The position numbers and the translations under genes were made by a program. A stretch of 64,000 nt of DNA from the NCBI GenBank assembly GCA_949987565.1, contig OX465103.1:8203347-8267346 (forward strand), written 5' to 3'. Of this stretch, positions 23,101 through 35,100 are shown one piece after another (within the stretch, counting starts at the first letter, position 1; each line of letters starts with the position of its first letter). The DNA comes from Luidia sarsii (Eukaryota; Echinodermata; Asteroidea; Paxillosida; Luidiidae). The notes beneath the pieces are model-generated. The model made no database searches. It worked only from the letters and a program-made list of their open reading frames with translations, and was not told where the DNA came from.

Positions 23101-26100
23101 TTTCTACTCGTAGAAGCTTTAACTCTAATAAATACATGTGCTAGCAGTATTGGTTAAAGTCTTGGTGCTGAGCCAACAAACCCATGAGCTCATTGTGGAA
23201 TTTGTCGTTAGAGTAAAGTTATAGTGCATCCCTTTGATGGGATCTGCGAAAATGAGTTTTAAGCAAACAAAGGAAACACTTGCTTCAATTTTATAACAGA
23301 TTGAACCACTTTGCACCGGGCCATTGTCTAGTGCCCATGACTACCACATTTTAAAAACTCCCTAAATATTTTGGGAACAAAAGATGTCTGTGACATAAAT
23401 CAATAAGAGTACATTTTGCGTATGAGTTAAATCTGGCATAATTCTGATATGTGTGACTTTTATCAAGGGATTATCCACCCCAAAAAGGGCACATTAGTGT
23501 GCAAGTAAGCAGTGTGTACTATTGCGTGTCTGAGTAGTGTGTGTACTACTGACGCCCCTTGACCGCAGACTAGTCTCCACTGCATCTTCAAGGTAGTTGG
23601 CACCAACCTAGCATAAACTTTGCAGTAAAGGCAGCTGGTGGATTCCCACTGTCTGCCTGGCAAACCATTGGGCTGTGGAACTTGCCAACACGCTGCCTTC
23701 TGTGGCAGTGTGCGTTTGCTGGATCATGCACATTAGCGTGCCCACAAAAGTGCGATTGTTGCCGCTAATCTTGGAATTCATTCGGCAACTGATGTCCAAA
23801 CTGGTGGTTGTCATCCCACATTGTTTTGTGGTCGGCAGAAAAGAGTCTTTAGCCGCGTTTCCACTGGACTAAAATTTAACCGAGACGATGGTTGAATTTC
23901 TAATAGTCAAATTTGACCATCGTTCCCACTTGGACTTTTGAGTCGGTCAAATTTAACCGAGTCGATGGTTGAAGTAACTGAGCTGGCAATATAACGGCTC
24001 ATGAAGGTCAAGTTTCAGCCGGATACACAATGTACCTGTGTACATTTAGCGCGCGACACGAAGCAGACGCTGTGCACAGTGCATGTACGTGTTACGTCGT
24101 AGGCCGGATGTGGTTTTTTACCGAGTCGCGTTTTACCGAGTGGTGCATTTCCACTGGACTAATCGGCTCGGTTAAACTTACCTGGTCACTTTTACTGGGC
24201 AGAGGTTGGCCGGTAAAAGTAACCATTCGGCTCGGTTAAAGTAACTGAGAGGAGATTTAACTTGGCCGTTTCCACTGGACTTAAAATGGGAAAAGTAAAC
24301 ATTGTCTCGGTTACTTTGACCAAAATAAGTCCAGTGGAAATGCAACTTTTGTTTGAAATTTGGGTAGCAGTAGTGAGAGCATTGGAAGGGCTTGAAGCAC
24401 GGTAATCTACTGGCATTTGAATTCAGAGGTCCCAGTGCAAAATGCCTAAGGTACAATGTAGAAGCCAAGGATGTGTGAACTGACCGACACAATTTGCAAC
24501 AAACCTCCGAGTGCTGGATGTTGGATTCCAAGCCTTGCAGTTTTTCGGATTTCCTGAAAGTGTGTCATCAAGTCTTCATGCAAAAGAAGATGCAAAAAAA
24601 AAACCAACCCATTATGCTGTCAGTAGAGATGGAGACTTCGAGTCATCTTGTTTTGGCGTTGAAGTGGGCAATTGGACAGAGGGGATAAACATTGGAGCCG
24701 TGTTTTTGCTGTTTGATTGACGTATCTCAATACCATGAATCCTGCGTGTGTCAACAGTCAATGTCAGATCATTCAGTCAATAAGATCTCTGATCGACTCA
24801 AACTTCCAGAGGGATATATACATGTACTAGCTGTTCTACCAGAAGAATGTCCTCTTTTACTGGCTGTCAAATTATGCGCAAGGAGCCACAAGCGGGGGTG
24901 GAATGGGGATAATATTTCCATGTTTTCTCCATGAAGGTAATTTGTCAGTCTTCCATATTGACGTCTTTCTTGAGGAAATGGCATTCTCTTTTTTTGGCCT
25001 ATTTGAATCAAGTGAGTAACATGTAAATGGAAAGCTGGCAGGTGGTTTAGGAATTCCCTTTTTTTTCCAAAACCATTTCCTGCTTGTGCATTCACAAGTG
25101 TTGTGGTCTGTTTGTGGTTTCTCTATCCTTCCCCAGCACCACTCCCACACAATGCACATAGATGAACTGCTTTCTCTCTCCCCCACGCTCTCTCCTCTCA
25201 ATCACTCTCTCTTTCTCCCCTCTCTCTCGTTCCCTCTCTCTCTTTCTCTCTTTCTCTCCCTCTCTCTGCTCTCCCTCTCTCTCTCCCTCTCCCCCCTCTC
25301 TCTCACTCTCTCCCTCCCTCTCCCTGTCTCCCTCTCCTTATCTCTCTCCCTCTCTCTCTCCTCCTCTCTCACCTTATCTCTCTCTTTCTCTCTCTCTCTC
25401 CCTCTCCCCCCCCCCTCTCTCTCTCTCTCTCTCCCTCTCTCTCCCCTCTCTCTCCATCTCGCCCCTTTCTTTTTCTCTACCACTCTCTTGTTCTCTCTCT
25501 CCCTCTCTCCCTCCCCCTCTCCCTCTCTCCCTCCCACTCTCTTCCCTCTCTCTCCTTCCCCCTCTTTCACTCTCTCACTCTTTTTCTCTCTCCCTCCCTC
25601 CCTCGCTCTCTCTCCCCCTCTCCCTCTGTCTCTCTCTCCCTCTCCCATCTCTATCTCCCTATCCCTCTCTCCCCCTCTCTCTCTCCCCCTCTCGCTCTCT
25701 CTTCCTTTCCCTCTCTTTCACTTTATCCCTCTCTTCTCTTCCCCCTCTCCACCTCTCTCTCCACCTATCTCTCTCTCCCTCTCTCCCTCCCCCTCTCCCT
25801 CTCTCCCTCCCACTCTCTTCCCTCTCTCTCCTTCCCCCTCTTTCACTCTCTCACTCTTTTTCTCTCTCCCTCCCTCCCTCGCTCTCTCTTCCCTCTCTCT
25901 CCTTCCCCCTCTTTCACTCTCTCACTCTTTTTCTCTCTCCCTCCCTCCCTCGCTCTCTCTCCCCCTCTCCCTCTGTCTCTCTCTCCCTCTCCCATCTCTA
26001 TCTCCCTATCCCTCTCTCCCCCTCTCTCTCTCCCCCTCTCACTCTCTCTTCCTTTCCCTCTCTTTCACTTTATCCCTCTCTTCTCTTCCCCCTCTCCACC

Positions 26101-29100
26101 TCTCTCTCCACCTATCTCTCTCTCCCTCTCTCCCTCCCCCTCTCCCTCTCTCCCTCCCACTCTCTTCCCTCTCTCTCCTTCCCCCTCTTTCACTCTCTCA
26201 CTCTTTTTCTCTCTCCCTCCCTCCCTCGCTCTCTCTCCCCCTCTCCCTCTGTCTCTCTCTCCCTCTCCCATCTCTATCTCCCTATCCCTCTCTCCCCCTC
26301 TCTCTCTCCCCCTCTCACTCTCTCTTCCTTTCCCTCTCTTTTACTTTATCCCTCTCTTCTCTTCCCCCTCTCCACCTCTCTCTCCACCTATCTCTCTCTC
26401 TCTCTCCCTATTTCTGCCTATCCTTCTCTTTCCCACTCTCTCTCCACCTCTCTTTCTCTCTCTCTCCCTCTTTCTTTCTCTCCTCTTTCTCTCTGTAGAC
26501 ACAATTTCTAGCATTCTTGGTAAACTTCAAAGGCTGTCTTTCCATCTAGAGTGATTGATATACAGGTGATCAGTGCCAACTCTCTATCCTGTGACAATTA
26601 CAAAGAAACTGAGACCGTCCTGGCATTGTTTAAATATGCATAATCCATAAATATTGACCCAAAATGAAGGGGAAGTGACGGATTCTAAGGACTGACTGCA
26701 ATTGCACACATGGGACAGGGCGGTTTAAAGTTTCTTGTGTCTTACCAATGAGGTCAGGCTGTATTGCTTCTATATTCCATCCTCATTTTACACTATTGTC
26801 CTGTCAATATTTGCTTTACACTCCACGCATGTAGATGTACCCGTTCGTCAGTGAATACTAAGGCCTACATTTTTGCCTTGTGCAGTTCAACTAGAGATGA
26901 ACACCCTCCCGGTCTCTTCATTACTGAGTCGATTGTGTTCTGCAGATTGCTGAGTGTGTCAAACTTGTACCCCTTTCCAGCAAACGATTGTCCAATTTGG
27001 TCTGGGGCTGTCATGATGGCACATTGTCGCTAAGCAAGCAACTGTGGATCCTGTCTGAACACTGTGCACTGACACTGACTTAATATTTCTTTACCAAAAC
27101 TTAAATTAATGCTAATTTCTCGTTTAAAGCCCCTACACAACATTGGTAAGATCAAAAACCAGAAATGTTCACAGATTTACATGAAAATTAAATATTTCTG
27201 CCTAAAATGTTGTATTTTGGGAGAAAAGAGTGAAAGAATCGTTTACGTCTCACCGAGATCTAAACTATTTTTTTTTAACAGTATGATGTCGAATGCTGTA
27301 TTTTCGCGAAACAAATGAAGCGGTTTTCACAATTTTCCGAGACTCAGTTGGCGGATTGAGTTGAAATTTCCACAGGCGTGCTATTTCATGCATATGTTGG
27401 ATCAGACAACGTATGGATGCTATTCTTTGACCTCGACCAATGCTGTGTAGTGGCTTTAAGCGATTTCCCATCCCGTTCAAACCCCGGAAATTCAAATCCG
27501 AACATTGCAGTGCAGTCCAGTTAAGTAATGGCCCAATTTAATAATAAATCCATGGAAATGTTAGGCCGTCCTAAGAAATAGTTGTGCATCCAGAGTCCCG
27601 GCCTACTCTATTTTGACAGCGCGACACTAAAGTTATTTGGGGGAAAGCTTGTTTCTTGACCGACCCTATTTTGATAGCGTGTCTGCATGACCCTATTTTG
27701 ATAGCGTGTCTGCATGACCCTATTTTGATGGTGTGACCAGTGATTTGAATCTACCAACACTGCATACGTGGAAATCAGTTTGATGTTGGCTTGACTATAT
27801 ATATGTGACACTCATCCAGTACATGACTCAGCATAAAAAAAAGTCCCCTCAAAAAAAAAAAAGATTTATGTCTGTTGGCAAACAGATCATAACGCTTTTC
27901 CGCATCTGGATATCTTAAAAGAAAATAGCTAATTTTTTGGGGCAAAACCTGCTACCCCGAAACGCAAGTGTATATTTTGTGCTTAAAGTCTATGGGGCTT
28001 GATTATAATATTAAAAAATGCATAATAATTCTAAACAATAATCAAGTGGTTCCAAACCCAGGATTTTGAATGTCTAGCAGAATAGCTATCTGCCCACCAA
28101 AGTTAGAGAAGATTGACCATTGGCTAATATGTGCTTTAAAATCAGGCATTTTGGCCCCGGAGGTTGTTTCTAAACTACATCCCCAATAGATATAAATGAA
28201 ACTAGAGATTTATGTCTGTTTGCTAACAGAACATAACGCTTTTCCGCATCTGGTTTCTTAAAAAAAAAAAAAAAAAAACTGCACCTGCATATTTTGTGCA
28301 TAAAGTGTTTGGACTTCATTATAACATTCAAAAAATCATAATAATTCTGAACAATGGTCAATTTGTTCAAAACTCAGGACTTAGAATTTCTAGCCCAATA
28401 GCTAAATGCCCACAAAATTTCGAGAAGGTTAACCTTTGGCTAATATGTGTTTCAAAAACACGCATTTTGATGACGTCACGATTGCGTCATGGCATTTTGG
28501 CCCTGGAGGGTGTTTCAAAACTACATCCCCAATAAACGATAAAATGAAAAAAATCTTGCTCCGTTGGCCAAATATGCTTAATTGAATGTTACAATCTGAA
28601 AAGTTCATGACCTCATTAATATTCATGTGATGACATCATTATCAAATGAGTGCAACTTTTGGATACATCTTTTCCCAACTTAGATATAGTGCAAAATTGA
28701 AATCAATCAGATTTGCATTTTTGCTTTTATTGGAGTTTGAAATTTGCCCCTTTAAAGTGACACGTGGTGACATCATAATGTTTTCAAGACATGTTTTCAC
28801 AACTTCAGCATGGGCTCTATGCATTTGCCAAGTTTGAAAAAAATCCAAGTGTGTTCAATGGCAAAAGTGCCTTCCTCAAAATCCCTGTGCTTTGTCTATG
28901 GGATTTTTCCGATAAGAAGACGATAAGCTTCGTGCAGAAAAGCTAAAAAAAAAATTCCTTCCAACCTACCCTATTTTCAAATGCCATGTAATAGGAAGCA
29001 CAACCATTTTTCTTTTCTTTTTTGCCATGCCACAGACAAAGGCCATACATTCTGGTGATAGAAATGAAGAAGTTTTAATGTGCTGACTCATTTGGGAATG

Positions 29101-32100
29101 AACATATTTTCAGCTTTTGAAGAAAAGGACTCACTAGCATCTAAATGTCAGGCCCTCTATCTTTTCCACACATGTATATTTTTGGTTGTTCTTTTCAGTA
29201 GGCAGCACTTTTTGTGTGAGGCCTATAGTACTGGAAATGGATATGTACAGTATATAGCGTCTTTATGGTCAACACTTAATTTCCATTATCCGTATATTTT
29301 TTATGTATGACGTACAAGTGAGAGAGCAGAGTGGAGGATGGCAGATGACACGATGCATCAAGGGTCTAGTCCCCACTAAAAGGTTGGCTCTAGAACTCTG
29401 AGTGGACCATGCATGTGTGTAGGGGTGGTCAGGAAAACTTGATTCTGTTTCTTGCCACGGCCCTACACGGTACTACAGGATAAACTGCTATGACCTCTGT
29501 AATGGGCTGTACTGCTCAGCTTGAATCAGGCAGTCTTTTTCACTAAGACCTCTGATTGGATTTTCGCCCCCCTGCACTTGACAGCTGGGCCGTGGTGTTC
29601 CTCAATGAATAGGGTAAAATATACTGGCCAGGATTCGCTTGGCAAGTATAGAGCTGTTTGATTGGCTTCCCAGTACCATTCCCAGGTGGTCTTGCCCTCA
29701 CGCTGGGTCAGTCTGGACTAATCCTAGGACCATGAACCTTCGCAGAGTCACAACCGCATCTGATTCGGAAGGACCTGTAGGGTGGACCCAAGAAATGATC
29801 TGTTACCCGCATTTCCTCTGGCAACATACAGCTGATGTATTCCTAGTGAGCAGTGTGACACAGTTTCATCAGGAGAGGACGACTTCTGCCAGCCCGGTTT
29901 CCTTGACAACCGCGAGAGGTTCAGAAGGAAAACAAGATTTCATACCCCCAATGATGCTGGCTTACCAATTTTGTTAAAAGCAATTCCATAGAAACCGCAC
30001 ACATTCGTGCTTTAGGCCGTTCCCATCCCATAAATTGAGGGCATCATTTGGTAATGGAACCAAATAAAAACGACTGCAAATACCTCACTCTCAATAGACC
30101 GATTGAGTGCTGTCACCACATGACTTATAGTGGGTGTTCCAGTAACGTCTCAGCTACAAACTCCCAAATATTCTGCATTGATTTCGAGACGGGAAAAGCC
30201 TCAATCAAACAAACTTATGCAACAATCATTGCATGCTTTACAACAGCGGCACCTTGATCTGGGGGCCGCCATGTTTCTCGATAGTTTGATACCCGCCGTA
30301 GGTCACCAATCGGTCAATTATAGGACAAGATGGCTGTCACTTTAGTGAGGCTTGAAGCTTTTCTTGGTGGACTCAACGTCATCGGTTTCATGGCAGTGAA
30401 TTACACGTGCAAATCAAAAACGCTGGCATCTTCTCAAGCCATTCTTGGTTGTGTAACTTGGCAATGGTGCCATTAGCAAGAAATGTGCCATGATGAGATT
30501 CAATAGACTTGGGCCCCAGTTGACAGTGTCAACTGTAGAACTGGACAGCTTGGCTTATTCATCATGCATTATTTGAGCGCTGCAACCTTATAGTAAATGT
30601 ATGTACGGTGCAGACGCCTTTCCCACTTACCAGTACAGTTACAACTTGCAAGCAGAGTCGTGTTCACCTTACCCATCCATTGAATCTACTAGTACTAACC
30701 AACCCATTATAAAAACATGTAGTAAGAACCACAGCGAATTCTGGCATCGTACAGAATCATTCCTCTGACCAGTAATGTTATCCTCTGCTTCAAAAAGCTT
30801 ATTTTGGTCAAAGTAACCGAGATGATGGTTACTCTTCCCATTTTTTAAGTCCAGTGGAAACGGCCCTGTTAAATTTCCTCTCGGTTACCTTAACCGTGCT
30901 GAATGGTTACTTTTACCGACCAACCTCTGCCCAGTAGAAGTGACCAGGTACCCAGTAAGTTTAATTGAGCCGATTAGTCCAGTTGAAATGCACCACTCAG
31001 TAAAACGTGGCTCGGTAAAAAAAACACATCCGGCCTGTGACGTAACACGTACATGCACTGTGCACAACGTCTGCTTCGTGTCGCGCACTAAATATGTACA
31101 TGTACGTTGACCCAAGGAGGTATTACCGGTAGGTGTGTGCTACCGACATCATTTTGTAACCTCAAAGGTCACGCACAGCGCCCACATATTGCCAACTCGG
31201 TTATTTTAACCATCGTCTCGGTTAAATTGACCGACTCAAAAGTCCAAGTGGGAACGACGGTCAAATTTGACCATTGGAAATTAACCATCGTCTCGGTTAA
31301 ATTTGAGTCCAGTGAAAATGCGGCTAAAGCCTGCCTCGTGCACTTGCATTCAAGGGTATTAAAAAAAAAACATTTTCATCTTCAGCCGTTTCTCTGCTTA
31401 ACTGAATTGAGTTTCAAATTCTGCTCATGTGTTGGTTGCTATGCCTGTGTACGCCCAGGTGCTGACCAACGCCAAGTATACCAGCGATCCGCACGGAGCC
31501 TCACAGGGCTTATGGGATAGGTCGCACGACCACTTGGACGACGAGTCATGTGATCACCTCGCCGACAATGCAGCGGTCGTGCGGGCGGCCATTTTGGGTG
31601 TGCCACAGTTTCACCAACTGAAGGAAGTTGTCAACAACACGACAAGGATTTGCCGTGCCACCCACTATGACCCAAGGTATTGAATACTAATGAATGCAGC
31701 TAGGCTGGGTGTCTATAGTCACATCCCATGGTGCTGCAGAGCGCTAAAGACATCAGATCAATTTCACTTTCCCTGATAAAAGTGTAAAGAACCACCCCCC
31801 CCCCACAGGCCACTTGGTGCGGGCGAACACTGGACTCCCCTCTGGGAAGATGTGGACTAGTCTGCTACAGTCTTCAGTATCCTCTGGGCAACATATTCAT
31901 GAAGCCTTTGTGCTCCTCAGAGGGAGTTTTGGGTCCACCCTTTGTGTAAACCTGGGCATTTTTGGCGGGGTGGTTTAAAAACCTTCAGTTTTCTTTTCTT
32001 TCGGTATGGCTCGACTTCGTTACAAAAGGACCAACATTTTGTTCTTGGCAATATCAAGGGCAATATCAAGGATTTCATCATATCCAACTTGAAACATTTC

Positions 32101-35100
32101 TTGGAATGGAAATATTTTCCAATCCATATTATTTGGTCTATGATAATTTGCAAGAACCATCAATATGGATCCTGCACTGTCTTTCAAGGACATGATATTT
32201 GCGCAGAGAGTATCAAAATATTGCCAAAGCCACTCATTTAAATGGAAATGAGCAAACCCACCTCGCTACAGGAAAAGTTGTCAAAAAGACTGCCTTGAAC
32301 GTGTTCAAGTGCAATCATAAGGATTGGTTGTGTTCAGTTTGTGTGGGGAGCAATACTGTAGGATTGCGGTGACACCGTGCACAATTCTCAGTATGTGTGG
32401 TTCTGAAAAGAACACAGTTTGTGTAACTGTGGGCCCCTGACTTGCTCATGCACACTGATAGAACTCGGATTAAAAATGACCTGAATGCAGTGGGTGGAGA
32501 TTCCGTATGTTGATACTTCCTGCAGTCTCCGGACGTATAGTGTCAGGACTGAAGTGCCCACTTTTTTGAACAGGGATCTTGGTCCTGGTTACTTTCCATA
32601 TTAGTTTCCTCAAATGATGATCACCAGTTATATGAAGATGGATCGAAAGAGCACATGGTTTCCTGAATTGAGATCTGATACATGTGAAATCAGTCTCTTA
32701 TACTATTATTATTATTACTATTATTATTATTATTATTATTTATTCGGCCAAGGAAAACAAGTACATTTAAGGTGAGAAAGGTCATACAGTCTATATCATG
32801 GAAATTCAAGATGGTAGATAAATTGATGAATAAATACCAAACAAGGAGAATATTATGCACATGAATCAGAGATGTGACAGGTCAGGATGAGATGGGGAAG
32901 AGATGGGGGCAAGGACTGGGGATGAAGGGGAAGAGATTGGGCAGGAGGGTAAGAGGGAAGGAGAAAACAAGCAGAGTAAGGACAATCCAATCTAAGATGG
33001 ACAGGAGGAACAAAAGTGAAAAACACTGTAACTCAAAAGCCTGTTCCTCCAGTCCTAGGTTGGTGAATAACAATCAAGTATTTTTGAAATGTTTACTGGG
33101 AATAAAATGAAGCTATTTACTGACTTAGATGGATGTGATTGAATTAGCAAAGGCTATTGAACACAGAGGAATGCTATCCGAATAATGCATGCAGGATGTT
33201 AATCATTCCTCTCCTGGATTTTGAGACTGTGTGATTGAATAGTCCAAAGATGCTTCAGCCACAGTTTGTCTAAGCTTAGACACGCACCTGATCAGCATCT
33301 GTATGACTAAGTGATTTCATATCCTGGACCCTTGTATCAGAGATGTACATACATAAGATTAGCGAGATTGAAGTGATTTGTAACATCCAGGAGGGCAATG
33401 ACTAACACCATGCATGCTTTTTTTTATATTCAACGAGGGTTTGCCCTGTTCAACATTTAAGTAGGGCTGACTATTTGCGAAGGCCGCCATCTAAGGGCAA
33501 GGTACGGTACGGTACATGTAGCTCAGATGGTAAGAGACTAAGAGTACTGGTACACAAAACTAGAGGTCTCGGCCCTTGGCCTTGGGTTCAAGTCCCAGGC
33601 CAGTCGAAGATTTCTTTGCCATTTTCCCAAATTGAAGTAAATACCCCAAAAAACTATTGCAAACTTCTCACTGATTCAAATGACGTGCAGTACATAAATA
33701 TCAAAAGTTAGAGGGCCTGACGTTTCGATCCTATATAGCAGGACCTTTCTCAAAGGCAAAGCGACAAGGACAATAGGACATACATGTACGCAGACAGTCA
33801 GGGGAAGGAAAGCCCTGACACACATGACAGAGGAAGGACAAAAGGGAAGGGAGTGGGATGCAGATGTACATACGAGGGAGGGGAGATCAAAGGAAAAACA
33901 AACAGGGAGGTGGGATAAGGAGATCAGAGGGGAAAGGGACAGGGAAGATAAAAGAAAGGAGGGATTAATGAAGTGAGCATTAGTCATTCCCTTCCTGGAT
34001 GTTTCCAAATTGTTTCAAAATTCTGACAATGTATGACAATTTTCCAATTTGTAATAGGTCCAAAATTCATGGACCATACAATATGGAGGATTAGTCTATA
34101 CAGCTACTAACCAGCGTACCAGCGTGGATTCATTGGAAGTCGGAGCCAGTGACTTTGGGCAAGACCTCCATCGACCTTGGTCTCTGATCTGTATCCTTGT
34201 GCACTCTCTGCCCTAGATGCCAGGCAAGCTGTGCGGTCATATCGGTCCTTGTGGCTCTCCTCCTGCGCAACGACCGGACCCCCGGCTCAGCGGACGCCTC
34301 CCTGCCCCAAATGATTGCCACGGCCACCGGCATGGGAAGGCAGCTTCTGTCGGAGGAGGGGCACCTGGCTGACTTTGACAGCTTCAGCAGTCTGGAAGAC
34401 TTGGCTGGGTAGGTCAGGCACCTGCCTATTTTCATGCAAAGGGTATGGTGTTGATCAAAGTCTGGTATCTGTTGGCCTCATCACTGCGCAGCCATCTTTG
34501 TTCCCTTCCTTGTGTGCCACGTGATAATCAGCACCAATTTTGATTTACGCAGAACATTGTCCAATTTCTTACCTCATCTGCAGCCTACTTCTTTGAAGGG
34601 GAAAAGGAAAGGAAAGCTACTCCTTGCTAGAATTCTATGATTGATATGTCAAACACATCTTTAAAAGACTATGGCCGTTTTCGAAATGAAGGCTTAGGCT
34701 CGGGCTTAGGCTTCGGTCATATTCATCTTACTCGTTATAATATCACAGGCATCTAAAAACAAGCGTTTACCTATCAAGGCGACAAACCTTCAAATTCGGA
34801 AACAAACCACATCCTGGATTTTCTGCTTTTGTCAGAGAGACGAAGCCTGAGCCCGAGCCTAAGCCTTTATTTCGTAAACGGCTTATATTTCTTGAATTTA
34901 GCAAGGTGGGTAAATGGATTCACATTTTTTTATTGTCCTGTGAATCAACCTGTCTGATTTTTTTGACCCCCCCCCCAAAAAAAGTTTTCAATATATTTGT
35001 TTCAAATCTCAAAATGTTTCAACTAATAAGACGCTCACAAAAGCTGCCCATGTAAACAGTCAAAAGTTCAAAATATGTTGGCTTCAAAAGTCCCAGCAAC

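Noticed and set aside
25086..26511. 470- and 449-codon plus frames
   Set aside because: A pyrimidine tract cannot form stop codons, so the frames are trivial Ser/Leu/Pro runs.
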